DNA from: Dictyobacter aurantiacus
GTDB lineage: Bacteria > Chloroflexota > Ktedonobacteria > Ktedonobacterales > Ktedonobacteraceae
Direction of reading: 5' to 3'
Assembly (NCBI RefSeq): GCF_003967515.1
Contig: NZ_BIFQ01000002.1
Coordinates: 2,294,001-2,358,000 of the forward strand
DNA length: 64,000 nt
Under the pieces are notes generated by a model, which saw only the letters and a program-made list of their open reading frames with translations, was not told where the DNA came from and searched no databases. Shown piece after piece: positions 26,485 to 35,174 of the stretch. The translations under genes and the position numbers were made by a program. The first letter of the stretch is position 1. Each line of letters begins with the position of its first letter.

Positions 26485-26877
26485 ATGCAGCAAGTGTCTC
26501 AAGCAAAAATGCAATTCCTTGCCGTGGTGATTGGCATTACGCTGACAACGCTTATTACTGGTGGTGCCCATCTCTACCTCGCGATGCAGCCCGATGAAGA
26601 CCTGCGTTTCTGGTTTTTATTGAATGGCCTTGGCTATCTTGGTTTGCTGTTCATGTTTTTACTGCCCCGATTTGCGCGCGCCCACAGCTTGATACGATGG
26701 ATATTTATCGGCTATACGCTGCTTACCATCGTACTCTGGTTCTTCCTCGGAAGTCCCAGTGAAGGATGGCCCTGGGACCCGTTTGATACGACCGTCAAGA
26801 CCGTTGAAGTCATCCTCGTGATTCTGCTCTGCCTGGACTTCAGGCAGTATGTTGCGGGCGCGTATAAGCGCAGGTAG
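26485..26877 (+). CDS. Small four-helix membrane protein
   Basis: 130 aa with four hydrophobic segments: VVIGITLTTLITGGAHLYLAM, FWFLLNGLGYLGLLFMFLL, WIFIGYTLLTIVLWFFLG and VEVILVILLCLDF. No family is recognised with confidence. ATG 26485 follows AAGAGGGA; the longer frame from 26434 adds a non-hydrophobic stretch unlikely to be translated. It stands alone between the LysR gene and the ABC operon terminator. Confidence 0.65.
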   Translation: MQQVSQAKMQFLAVVIGITLTTLITGGAHLYLAMQPDEDLRFWFLLNGLGYLGLLFMFLLPRFARAHSLIRWIFIGYTLLTIVLWFFLGSPSEGWPWDPFDTTVKTVEVILVILLCLDFRQYVAGAYKRR

Positions 26878-27079
26878 CCCTTTAACCGGCTACCACCGAC
26901 CATACCCTGAACATATGCATATATGCTGCGGGTAGATCATTGTGGCCTCAATAATAGATAGAGCAGTATTCGAGCTCTTAGGGGCGATCTCAATGTATAG
27001 TATCCATCTGCCCGTTACTGAAGTGCATAGATAGGACCGCGCTCTGATATTTTTGTATCGTCCACAGGGTTTTAACCAC

Positions 27080-27114
27080 AAAAAGAGGATGCAGGCGCTC
27101 AGCGTCTGCATCCT
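27080..27114 (-). terminator. Terminator of the NitT/TauT ABC operon
   Basis: Read on the minus strand, AGGATGCAG and CTGCATCCT pair over 9 bp and are followed by CTTTTTG. It lies just beyond the stop of the substrate-binding protein gene. Confidence 0.75.
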
Positions 27115-27129
27115 GTGCGCGCCAGTGAA

Positions 27130-28191
27130 TTAGTTGGCCTTGCTGGTGAACTCGTTGGTGAAAGTACCCTTGAGATCGATCTGTTTGCCCTGCACCGCCT
27201 GGTTGGTCTCCTTCTCAATGTTATAGACCGATTGTGGACCATCAGACGGCATGTTGCCATCGGGGCTGAAGATGGCGAGCTGACTCTTCAAGGCCGTGAC
27301 GTACAGCGTTTTGTTGCCCGCATAGTAGTCGGTGGGCATCTTGTCGGCGATCTCTTCAGCTGAATGCGTATGGATCCACTTTAATGTTTTGACGTAGGCA
27401 TTGACCAGCTTCTGCGTCACATCCTTGTGGCTATTGACATAGTCATTCTTCATGAAGAGGCAGATGAAGGGATATGAGCCATTGAGGGCGGTCTGTGTTG
27501 ACTGCGGGGTGCGCAGATCGGTCAGGACCTTGCCAACGCCGCTGGAGAGCAGGCGAGAGATGGTCGGCTCGGTGGTCATGCCCGCGTCGATGCGACCTTG
27601 CTGCATGGCGGCGATAAAGGTATCACCCGCGCCAACCGGCAGGAAGTGTGCCTCGCTCTGCGCGATCCCGACGTTGTGCAGCAGCGCAATGGTCAGGGTC
27701 TGGGTACCAGAACCAAGCTCTGTCACGCCCAGATTTTTTCCCTTGAGGTCTTTCACTGATTTAATGCTGCCTGCCTCTTTGGCCGAGACCATTTCGGCCT
27801 CACCCGGCGCGATATCCAGCTGAACGACGCACTCCATCTGTTTGCCAGCCGCCTGCAGTTCGATGGTATGGTTATACGAGCCGGAGCCCGCGTCAACCTG
27901 TCCAGCCAATACCGAGTCCTCCGAAGACTGACCAGATGCCTCGTCGATGAGGGTAACATCCAGGCCTTCCTGATCAAAATACCCCAGTTGCTTGGTGAGC
28001 ATGTTGGGCAGATAGATCTGTTTGCTGAGCCCACCGACCATGATGGAAAGGTGGGTTTTGGCACCGGTAGTGCCACCGCCGCCGGTGCTGCTCTTGTTTG
28101 ATGAACTACTGGCATCGCTACCGCACGAACTGAGAACGAGGATCAAAATAATACCAAACAGCAGGCAGAGTTGTTTCTTGCGTATCTTCAT
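27130..28191 (-). CDS. ABC transporter substrate-binding lipoprotein (NitT/TauT/SsuA type)
   Basis: 353 aa. The lipoprotein signal ends in lipobox LSSC with Cys23 as lipidation site, followed by a Ser-rich tether. The mature part is an NMT1/SsuA-like binding protein (VGGLSKQIYLPNMLTKQLGYFDQEGLDV near residue 52), a fold that captures nitrate, sulfonates, taurine or thiamine precursors. It is third in an operon with ATPase (29177-30037) and permease (28336-29205), all on the minus strand, and is followed by a terminator. Substrate is not decidable by eye. Confidence 0.9.
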   Translation of the reverse strand: MKIRKKQLCLLFGIILILVLSSCGSDASSSSNKSSTGGGGTTGAKTHLSIMVGGLSKQIYLPNMLTKQLGYFDQEGLDVTLIDEASGQSSEDSVLAGQVDAGSGSYNHTIELQAAGKQMECVVQLDIAPGEAEMVSAKEAGSIKSVKDLKGKNLGVTELGSGTQTLTIALLHNVGIAQSEAHFLPVGAGDTFIAAMQQGRIDAGMTTEPTISRLLSSGVGKVLTDLRTPQSTQTALNGSYPFICLFMKNDYVNSHKDVTQKLVNAYVKTLKWIHTHSAEEIADKMPTDYYAGNKTLYVTALKSQLAIFSPDGNMPSDGPQSVYNIEKETNQAVQGKQIDLKGTFTNEFTSKAN

Positions 28192-28335
28192 ATGCCTTGT
28201 TATCTCCTATCCGAGATGGGGTGGTCGACAATGACCACATGCGTACAGTATAGGCTCCCTCAGGTGAGGCCGGGTTTGGGCATCTTTAAGAGAGGAAGAG
28301 CTTTTATGTGGGATGTAGCCAGTTCTCCTTTCTGC

Positions 28336-29205
28336 TTAGATTGAAATGTCATTGACGGTATTGGTTGGACGCCAGGTGATCAGACGGTTTTCGAGCGCCG
28401 TGACCAGGGCCTCTGTGATCAGTGCCAGGGCTGCCAGGATGACCATAGCCGCGAATACGCCATTGGCGTTGAAGGTGCCCTGCGCGGTCTGGATCATCAG
28501 GCCGATGCCCTGGGTGGCACCCAGAAATTCGCCGACGACCGCGCCGACCAGCGCAAAGCTGAAACTTGTATGCAGGCTGGCGATGATCCATGTCAGGGCG
28601 GATGGAATGATGACATCGATAGAGAGCTGGCGCGAATTGGCACCCAGGATGCGCGCGTTGGCCAGCAGGTTGCGATCAACCTCTCGTACCCCCTGGAAGG
28701 CGTTGAAGAAGACGATGAAGAAGACCAGCACGACCGCCAGCGCAACCTTGGATTGAATGCCCAGCCCCAGACCGATGACAAAGATGGAGCCCAATACCAC
28801 ACGTGGAATGGAGTTGGCCGCCTTGATGTATGGCCCCAGCACGTCAGCCAGAAATCTGTTGCGCCCCAGTAAGATGCCGAAGATGACGCCTAAAATGACG
28901 CCGATCAAAAAGCCCAGCACCGTTTCTTCCAGCGTGACCGCGATCTGCTCCCACAGTGGACCCTGCGCGGTTCCATTGACGGCCCAGGTCACGATCTGAG
29001 CCCAGATGCCGGAGGGCTGGCCCCAGAAGAAGGGGTCAATCACTTTCGCGCGGGCACCCAGTTCCCAACCACCGATTATCACGACCAGTACCAGAACGCG
29101 TAGTATATTGATCAGTACGCGCTTGCGGCGTATGCTGGTCCGGTCTATCTGTATATTCTCCTCTGTTGTGCCTGTATTATTGATTGCGCTGCTTTGTTCG
29201 TTCAT
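28336..29205 (-). CDS. ABC transporter permease (NitT/TauT type)
   Basis: A 289-aa membrane protein with about six helices. The conserved permease loop is visible around GANSRQLSIDVIIPSALTWI, which docks on the ATPase. Its start overlaps the end of the ATPase gene by 29 bp, a sign of translational coupling. The N-terminal 30 residues are polar and cytosolic. The permease partners with the lipoprotein encoded 144 bp downstream. Confidence 0.9.
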   Translation of the reverse strand: MNEQSSAINNTGTTEENIQIDRTSIRRKRVLINILRVLVLVVIIGGWELGARAKVIDPFFWGQPSGIWAQIVTWAVNGTAQGPLWEQIAVTLEETVLGFLIGVILGVIFGILLGRNRFLADVLGPYIKAANSIPRVVLGSIFVIGLGLGIQSKVALAVVLVFFIVFFNAFQGVREVDRNLLANARILGANSRQLSIDVIIPSALTWIIASLHTSFSFALVGAVVGEFLGATQGIGLMIQTAQGTFNANGVFAAMVILAALALITEALVTALENRLITWRPTNTVNDISI

Positions 29206-30037
29206 AGCTAATCAACACCTCATTGCGAAGGTCTTCCCAGATCTCCTGATATAGATGGACAAAACGCGGTTCAAAGCGGATCTCAGCCACATTGCGTGGC
29301 CGTGGCAGATCGATGGTATAGATGCCTTTGACCGTGGCTGGCCCGGCGGTCAGCACGCAGACGCGGTCCGCCAGCGAGATGGCCTCCTCTAGATCGTGCG
29401 TGACAAATACAACCGAGGCCGAGGTCGAGGACCAGAGCTGAAGCAGCTCATCTTCCATCAGGGTACGGGTCTGCACATCCAGGGCGCTGAAGGGTTCATC
29501 CATTAGCAGGATCTGCGGCTCATTAATGAATGTCTGGGCCAGGGCCACGCGCTTGCGCATGCCACCGGAGAGCTGATGCGGATAGCGATCCTCAAAGCCG
29601 GATAGACCAACGCGCGCGATCCAATCACGGGCCTGCGCCAGGGCCTCCTTCTTCGGTTTGCCACGAAAGAGGGGTCCCGTCGCCACGTTGCGCAAGACAT
29701 TTTTCCAGGGAAAGACCGCGTCTGATTGAAAGACATAGCCAATGCGCGGATCGATGCCCTGGACCGGCTGGCCCATCACCTGGACCTCACCGCTGCTGGG
29801 CCTCTCCAGTCCTGAGATCAGGCCTAACGTGGTGGATTTACCACATCCGGTTGGTCCCACGATAGCGCAGAACTCACCGGGTGCGATGCTCAGGCTGAGG
29901 TCGCGTAGCGCGGTATAGGCCTGACCGTTGGGCGTCAGGAAGCGCTTGGTGACGTTGCGCAGCTCAATAGAGGCTTTTAGCCTGGGTATATATTGTGGTG
30001 AAATTGATGAGTTTGTCATAGATGAAGCGGAGATCAC
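29177..30037 (-). CDS. ABC transporter ATP-binding protein (NitT/TauT type)
   Basis: 286 aa. Walker A GPTGCGKST, the family-typical FQSDAVFPWKNVLRNVATG, signature LSGGMRKRVALAQ and Walker B ILLMDEPFSALD are all present, with switch His in FVTHDLEEA. The longest frame starts at GTG 30037, with AAAGGGG about 5 nt upstream; the ATG at 30019 lacks a ribosome site. It lacks the extra C-terminal domain carried by the ATPase at 6820. First gene of a three-gene operon with permease and lipoprotein. Confidence 0.9.
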   Translation of the reverse strand: MISASSMTNSSISPQYIPRLKASIELRNVTKRFLTPNGQAYTALRDLSLSIAPGEFCAIVGPTGCGKSTTLGLISGLERPSSGEVQVMGQPVQGIDPRIGYVFQSDAVFPWKNVLRNVATGPLFRGKPKKEALAQARDWIARVGLSGFEDRYPHQLSGGMRKRVALAQTFINEPQILLMDEPFSALDVQTRTLMEDELLQLWSSTSASVVFVTHDLEEAISLADRVCVLTAGPATVKGIYTIDLPRPRNVAEIRFEPRFVHLYQEIWEDLRNEVLISYERTKQRNQ

Positions 30038-30244
30038 CGAACCCCTTTCTCGGCTAGTCTGCTGGTACTGCTATGTACACAGCAGTTCGATGTTTCATAG
30101 CGGTCAGTTCATGTGTCGTTATGAACGTAAATATCGATGCTTGCAAGTATGTATGAACCTGTAACGGAAGTATAGCCGCTCAGCCGTAAACGAAACATAA
30201 ACGTCATATAGGCTGACATAAACAGAATATAAATATTGTGGTGA

Positions 30245-30568
30245 CTATACTACGTTTGACGTAGCTGCCCTTTCAATGTTACGCTTGAGGATGTTGATGC
30301 CAGCAAGGATTTCTGGCTCACTTAATAACAGGCGCGGGAAGTTTCGTTTAGGCTGCTTAAGTTGGGGAGGGCACCCAATCAGCTTTGCTCTTTCTCCTGA
30401 CACACGCCCTTGGATGGTTTGATTCCGTGCACCTCTGGGGGATTTGCAGTCGGATTGTTTCGACGTGCCCTTTGCCAGTAAGTAGAGGTCTTCGAGATGT
30501 GAGAAACCACACGAGGTGCATGATGATTGAGAGGATAATCTTCCAGATTTTTCACTTGGAAACTCTGT
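30245..30568 (-). other. Stop-free antisense frame in the TnpB left flank, not a confident gene
   Basis: On the minus strand 107 codons are open without a stop and without a good ATG. The peptide has a Cys-x2-Cys pair (SCTSCGFSHLED) and a charged C-terminus. It could be a relic of a transposon gene or chance openness. The wider 30038-30591 gap otherwise holds only the ABC operon promoter region and the presumed left end of the IS605-type element. Confidence 0.25.
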
Positions 30569-30591
30569 TCAAGTATGCTACACTAGTATCT

Positions 30592-31869
30592 ATGAATACC
30601 GTCAAGATCTATCAACTGAATCACCTCTCTTCGACTCAATACCAGCGTTTGCGTACTGCACAGCAAGAGGCGGCGTTGGTGTGGAACGCATGTGTGGCGT
30701 TTCACCTCCAGGCTCGCATGCAGCATCTCAGGTGGCCCGGGCGCACCGCCTTACAAAAAGCCACCAAAGGACGCTTTGCGCTCCATAGCCAATCAGTTCA
30801 GATGGTTACCCACGCCTTCCTCGCCAATGTGGAGACCACTCAGCAACTACGTAAGATGCATCCTGAGATGCAGATGCGTTATCCCTATAAAGAAAAGCGG
30901 TTCTACCCCGTCTCCTGGCCTGCGCAAGCCGTGAGTACACAAGGAAAGCGGGTCGTATTGCCCATGGGAAGAGGACGCGATTCATTGGTGTTGCCAGTCG
31001 AGTTGCCCGAACACAGTCGTTCGGTGAAGTTGGTCTGGAATCAGGGATATGAATTGCATGTGAGTATCGAGGCTTCCCAGGCTGAACACGCCCCGGGCGA
31101 GGGGCATGCCACTGTGGACTTGGGAGAGATTCACCTGGCCAGCGTAACTACCACGACCAATGAAGCCCTTATCGTGACCGGGCGCGGCATCCGCTCGCTC
31201 AAGCGTCAGCGGAGCAAAGCTCTGCGCACCATTGGCAAGAAACAGGCTCGGTGTCTCAAACACTCCCGTCGTTGGAATAAACTGCAACGAGCTAAGACCA
31301 AACAAGCTCGGCGAGCAGAGCGGCGAATTCGAGACCAGCGCCATCAAGCCACGCGCAAAGTGATTACCTTTTGCGTCGAGCAACAAGTGGGAACCCTCTT
31401 TATCGGCAATCCCCACGGTGTGAGAAAGCGCCATGCTGGTCGCCACCACAACCAGCGCATGAGCCTGTGGGAGTACGGGCGTGACATTGATTATCTCAAT
31501 CACAAGGCCACACAAGCCCACATTGAGTGCTTCACTGGCTCCGAACGAGGAACAAGTAGCCAGTGTCCGGAATGTGGGCATAAACATAAGCCGAGAAATA
31601 GGCAATGGACCTGCAAAGCTTGCGGGTTCTCTGGACACCGCGATCTTGTCGGGTCCATTAACATGCATACGCTTGCCTTTGGTGAGCGGGTATCCTTTCC
31701 TCGTTCGTATACGTATCTACGTCCTGCGAAGAGCAGGAAAAGTAGTAGTAGGGCAGACACGCCCCCTCGTTGTCTTAGTCAGTTGGGATCTCAACCACAC
31801 GTTGCAGACGTCGTCTCTTTGGAGGCAGGCTACCGTCCCAACGATGCTAAGAAGCCTGTTTCCCTTTAG
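30592..31869 (+). CDS. tnpB: TnpB (IS200/IS605 family RNA-guided nuclease), atypical RuvC-II site
   Basis: A 425-aa TnpB starting MNTVKIYQLNHLSS (ATG 30592); the frame extends 69 codons upstream into non-TnpB sequence. RuvC-I Asp176 is present in TVDLGEIHLASV and RuvC-III Asp351 in GHRDLVGSINMH. The zinc finger has Cys325/328 (CPEC) and Cys341/344 (CKAC). At RuvC-II, where the family has IEDL, this protein reads FIGNPHGV, so the usual Glu is absent. Glu294 (SLWEYG) or Glu312 could take over. No tnpA is present. TnpB cuts DNA with an omega-RNA from the element's right end. The last ~60 codons overlap that RNA region and may not be structural. Confidence 0.88.
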   Translation: MNTVKIYQLNHLSSTQYQRLRTAQQEAALVWNACVAFHLQARMQHLRWPGRTALQKATKGRFALHSQSVQMVTHAFLANVETTQQLRKMHPEMQMRYPYKEKRFYPVSWPAQAVSTQGKRVVLPMGRGRDSLVLPVELPEHSRSVKLVWNQGYELHVSIEASQAEHAPGEGHATVDLGEIHLASVTTTTNEALIVTGRGIRSLKRQRSKALRTIGKKQARCLKHSRRWNKLQRAKTKQARRAERRIRDQRHQATRKVITFCVEQQVGTLFIGNPHGVRKRHAGRHHNQRMSLWEYGRDIDYLNHKATQAHIECFTGSERGTSSQCPECGHKHKPRNRQWTCKACGFSGHRDLVGSINMHTLAFGERVSFPRSYTYLRPAKSRKSSSRADTPPRCLSQLGSQPHVADVVSLEAGYRPNDAKKPVSL

Positions 31870-31885
31870 GGAACAGGAGTGTCAC
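31855..31885 (+). mobile_element. Right end of the IS605-type element and omega-RNA 3' hairpin
   Basis: CCTGTTTCCC and GGGAACAGG form a hairpin (one bulge) that contains the TnpB stop codon, followed by AGTGTCAC, which I take as the element end. In this family the guide segment of the omega-RNA begins directly after the end, here inside the leader of the acetyltransferase gene. The left end is probably between 30500 and 30585 but was not pinned down. Confidence 0.6.
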
Positions 31886-31905
31886 TCACTGGAGGATTTG
31901 CTTTT

Positions 31906-33192
31906 ATGGCCTCGTCATCTATTATCGTGCGTCCACTTGCTACCCAGGAGGAGATTGAGCAGCAATTTATCTGGGCCGACCAGGCCTTTTCTCGCCAGCC
32001 GCCTGATCCGGATCGGGCGCGGGAGCGGAGCCAGAGCTTCCTTACGCAACCAGATTTCCATCCCAGGCAGTTGCGTGGCGCTTTCCGCGATGGTAGACAG
32101 CTCGGTGGTTACGCGATCTATGAATGGATGCTGCGCATGGGTGCGGCGCGTATTCCCACCGGGTGTATTGGGATGGTGGTTGTCGATCCAGATGCGCGTA
32201 AGCAGGGGGCGGCCAGCGCGCTGATGCACGATGCTATCCAGTTCGCGCGTGAGCAGCGGCATAGCTTGCTCTTGCTCGACGGCATTCCCAAATTCTATTA
32301 CCGCTACGGTTACACCGATGTTTTCGATGTGACGACATACGATATCGACCGTGGAGCCATTCTGGCGCATTCCGGCAGTTCGCACACGGTACGCCAGGCC
32401 ACGCCTGAGGATGCGCAGGCCATACGCGATCTGTACGAGCGCCGCCTGGGAGGCTATACCGGTAGCTTTGAGCGTTCTACAGAAAAGCAGGAGTATCTGC
32501 AGCGCAACCGCTTCAGCCGCAATACTATCCTGCTCGCGCGCTCTCCTAGAGGGACAGATGAAGGGTATCTGATCGCCTCGCACGAGCCGAGTGCCGCCCA
32601 CGGAATAGAGATTGCCGCCGATAACTGGTCAGCGCAGATCGCGCTGATGCAGGCGCACGTGCACCTCACCGATGGACCCGAGGCTCCTGAAAAACACACC
32701 TATTATTTCGCGCCGAACTCGCCTGAGCTGTATAACATTGTCGATCGCCTTGAGGTCCCTGATACCTCGAAATGGCAGCATCCGGCTGAAGAATGGGGCG
32801 TGCGCACCTCTCAGTTTCATCATCGCTACGCCGGTTGGATGGGACGTTTCGTCCATCTGCCCACGCTCTTTGCTGCTATGCTGCCTGAGCTTGAGGCGCG
32901 CTGGCGGCGCGCCCTGGCGCAGTGGTCAGGCGAGCTACACCTTGTAATCGGTGACGAAGGTGTTACCCTGCGTATCGAAGGTACAAAGCTTAACATTATC
33001 GCCCGGCCTTCATCTGAGGCCATTATCTTCCAGTCTTCGCCTCAGAGCTTTGCCCAACTGGTCTTTGGCTATCGTCCGGTGTCATGGATCTTAGAGCAGC
33101 ATCCCCAGCAACTACCGGATGAGGCCCGGTCAGTGCTGAGCCTGCTTTTCCCCATTGGTCATAGCTGCCTGAGCTTCACCGACTGGTTTTAA
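31906..33192 (+). CDS. Eis-like GNAT acetyltransferase with C-terminal sterol-carrier-like domain
   Basis: 428 aa. The N-terminal GNAT domain has the acetyl-CoA loop GMVVVDPDARKQGAASALM, a second GNAT-like half follows, and the last ~100 residues (GELHLVIGDEGVTLRIEG and on) look like the SCP2-type domain of the Eis family. Eis-type enzymes acetylate aminoglycosides or protein lysines at multiple positions. ATG 31906 has GGAGG about 9 nt upstream; a GTG at 31879 lies at the IS end and is unlikely. The IS element ends about 7 bp before this ribosome site, so the native promoter has been separated from the gene. Confidence 0.85.
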   Translation: MASSSIIVRPLATQEEIEQQFIWADQAFSRQPPDPDRARERSQSFLTQPDFHPRQLRGAFRDGRQLGGYAIYEWMLRMGAARIPTGCIGMVVVDPDARKQGAASALMHDAIQFAREQRHSLLLLDGIPKFYYRYGYTDVFDVTTYDIDRGAILAHSGSSHTVRQATPEDAQAIRDLYERRLGGYTGSFERSTEKQEYLQRNRFSRNTILLARSPRGTDEGYLIASHEPSAAHGIEIAADNWSAQIALMQAHVHLTDGPEAPEKHTYYFAPNSPELYNIVDRLEVPDTSKWQHPAEEWGVRTSQFHHRYAGWMGRFVHLPTLFAAMLPELEARWRRALAQWSGELHLVIGDEGVTLRIEGTKLNIIARPSSEAIIFQSSPQSFAQLVFGYRPVSWILEQHPQQLPDEARSVLSLLFPIGHSCLSFTDWF

Positions 33193-33243
33193 GCCTTGCT
33201 CCTTTCTGAATGGAGGAGGATCATTGATGGAAAGGATTCCTGC

Positions 33244-34158
33244 ATGGCTATTACACGCCATCCTTTTGATGGCACGGAGCATCTGACGCGCGTGCTTGAA
33301 CTTGTGCGCCAGATGCCAGAGTCGTGCCGCCACGTCGTCGACTGGCCCTGGCGCATGAGCTCTCCGGCGATCCATGCCGGTAACGACGCCGTTTTCTGGG
33401 AGAATGAAGAAGGGATGATGGTTGGCCTGGCCGCCTGGCAATACTACTGGGCGGTGCTCGACTTCTTTATCCGCCCGGGTCCCCAGCAGAGCGAGGTGGA
33501 GAAGGACCTTTTTGCCTGGGCGGATCAGCGCTTTCGTGAACGTGATGTCGAACGTGGGCAGCCTCTGCCCTACTGGGCGGAGTTCCAGGAAGAAGATCGC
33601 GAGCGGCAGCAACTCGTGAACTCCCATGGCTTTCGGATTGATGAATATGATTGCTACGTCTACCTGGAGCATGCGCTAGAAAATCTGCCGCCAGTTCCGA
33701 CTTTGCCCGAGGGGTTTATGTTGCGCACCTTACGTGGCGTGGACGAGGTCGCGGCCTATGCCGATCTGCATAGTGCTGCCTTCGAGAGCAACTCTATGAC
33801 TCCTGAGTGGCGCGCTCGAACCCTGCGCATGCCCACCTACCGGCCCGAACTGGACCTGGTCATCGAGGCGCCTGATGGGTCGCTGGCCGGATTCTGCGTG
33901 GGCTGGCTGGAGTCCGCGCGTCAGCTGGCCCAGATCGAGCCGATTGGCGTTCATCCACGCTTCCAGCAGCTTGGATTATCCCGTGTCATGTTATTAGAGA
34001 TCCTACACCGCTTCAGGCAGCACGGGGCTCGGAAGGCCATCGTCGAAACCAACCTGGATCGCTCACCGGCGCGCCACGCCTATGCGGCGGCCGGCTTTCA
34101 GCAGACCCACATTATTCATTCCATCGGCAAATGGGTGAATCCGCGTGTTGGTGCGTAA
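33244..34158 (+). CDS. GNAT-family acetyltransferase, two-domain
   Basis: 304 aa. The C-terminal half carries a clear GNAT core: IEPIGVHPRFQQLGLSRVML, then KAIVETNLDRSPARHAYAAAGF. The N-terminal half (residues 1-150) resembles a degenerate second GNAT domain. ATG 33244 with AAAGGA upstream is preferred over a TTG-initiated frame from 33196. It follows the Eis-like gene by 51 bp and is probably cotranscribed with it. Substrate unknown. Confidence 0.82.
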   Translation: MAITRHPFDGTEHLTRVLELVRQMPESCRHVVDWPWRMSSPAIHAGNDAVFWENEEGMMVGLAAWQYYWAVLDFFIRPGPQQSEVEKDLFAWADQRFRERDVERGQPLPYWAEFQEEDRERQQLVNSHGFRIDEYDCYVYLEHALENLPPVPTLPEGFMLRTLRGVDEVAAYADLHSAAFESNSMTPEWRARTLRMPTYRPELDLVIEAPDGSLAGFCVGWLESARQLAQIEPIGVHPRFQQLGLSRVMLLEILHRFRQHGARKAIVETNLDRSPARHAYAAAGFQQTHIIHSIGKWVNPRVGA

Positions 34159-34182
34159 ATCCCTTGTAAAGACGGATGAGCA

Positions 34183-35019
34183 TCAATCGATGTGAGGTGG
34201 CCCCTGGCGAATGCGCTCACGCACTTCGTCAGGGGCTGTATTGTTCCATCGTGCCTCCATCCACCAGGTGATGCCCGCGTCGATCCAGGGACGCACAATG
34301 GCCGCCGCGCGTTCCGGGTCATCACCGGGCGTCTCACCCTCCCAGGTGATATCGAACGGTGTGGTGAGCTTGCGATTGTCCTCGACATAGGTTTTGATGG
34401 CGCGGATATCTTCGGGTGTCATGTCGCCATCCTTCTTCTGTGGCACGATGCCATCCCAGCGCAGCACGCGCCGCATCGACTTCTCACGCGGCCAGACCCC
34501 GATTGGCCAGACCGGGATGCGCGGTCGCTGGACTGAGGGTGGCAAGAGTTGCATGCTCTGCACATGATAATGATCCCCCTCATGCGAAAAGAGCTCGCCG
34601 CTCCAGGCGCCGTTCAAAATATCCAGGCACTCATCCATCAGGGCGGCGCGTCCCTTCTGGCTCATCTCCTCGCCAACTTTGTAGAAGCCCGCATCATCAC
34701 TGGCGGCTCCCAGTCCGACTGGTAGCACCATTCTGCCCTGTGAGAGATGATCGAGCGTCATGGTCTCGCGCGCCAGCTTCCAGGGGCGGCGACGCGAGAT
34801 CGCCGCGATCATTGGACCCAGGATAACACGTTGTGTGCGCGCCGCCATCAGCGTCAGCAAGATCCAGGGATCGTAGCAGGGACCGGGTGGATAATCGGGA
34901 GTATCGATCGAGATGCAGTCGGCGATAAAGACGCCGTCCCAACCAGCCGCCTCCGCTTCGGCCGCCATCTCAGGTATGGTCTGGACATCGCCTCCGGGAA
35001 TGATAAAACCGTAACGCAT
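34183..35019 (-). CDS. Luciferase-like (LLM) flavin-dependent oxidoreductase
   Basis: A 278-aa TIM-barrel oxidoreductase of the bacterial luciferase/F420 class (MRYGFIIPGGDVQTIPEMAAEAEAAGWDGVFI, shown in part; DHLSQGRMVLPVGLGAASDD). AAAGGAG lies 10 nt before the ATG. It converges on the acetyltransferase gene and lies downstream of a TetR gene on the same strand. Whether it uses FMN or F420 cannot be told from sequence alone. Confidence 0.85.
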   Translation of the reverse strand: MRYGFIIPGGDVQTIPEMAAEAEAAGWDGVFIADCISIDTPDYPPGPCYDPWILLTLMAARTQRVILGPMIAAISRRRPWKLARETMTLDHLSQGRMVLPVGLGAASDDAGFYKVGEEMSQKGRAALMDECLDILNGAWSGELFSHEGDHYHVQSMQLLPPSVQRPRIPVWPIGVWPREKSMRRVLRWDGIVPQKKDGDMTPEDIRAIKTYVEDNRKLTTPFDITWEGETPGDDPERAAAIVRPWIDAGITWWMEARWNNTAPDEVRERIRQGPPHID

Positions 35020-35155
35020 GGTTAATATTCTCCTTTTTCCTCCATCAATTCTCTCCCCCTATTTTACTGAGACGTTCATGACATCCCCTGCCATATTTGC
35101 GAGAACATCACCAGGCGTTCGTGATGGGTGGCATTTACGTGAAGCGAGGGGGGAA

Positions 35156-35172
35156 GCGCCCGCAAGGGGCGC
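35156..35172. terminator. Small GC-rich hairpin between TetR and LLM genes
   Basis: GCGCCC and GGGCGC pair around a 5-nt loop just below the TetR stop codon. Its 3' arm overlaps the region just before the stop at 35175. Possibly a weak terminator or a short repeat. Confidence 0.3.
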
Positions 35173-35174
35173 AT

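Noticed and set aside
30982..31668. 228-codon minus-strand ORF within tnpB
   Set aside because: Shadow frame of tnpB; no ribosome site or family features.
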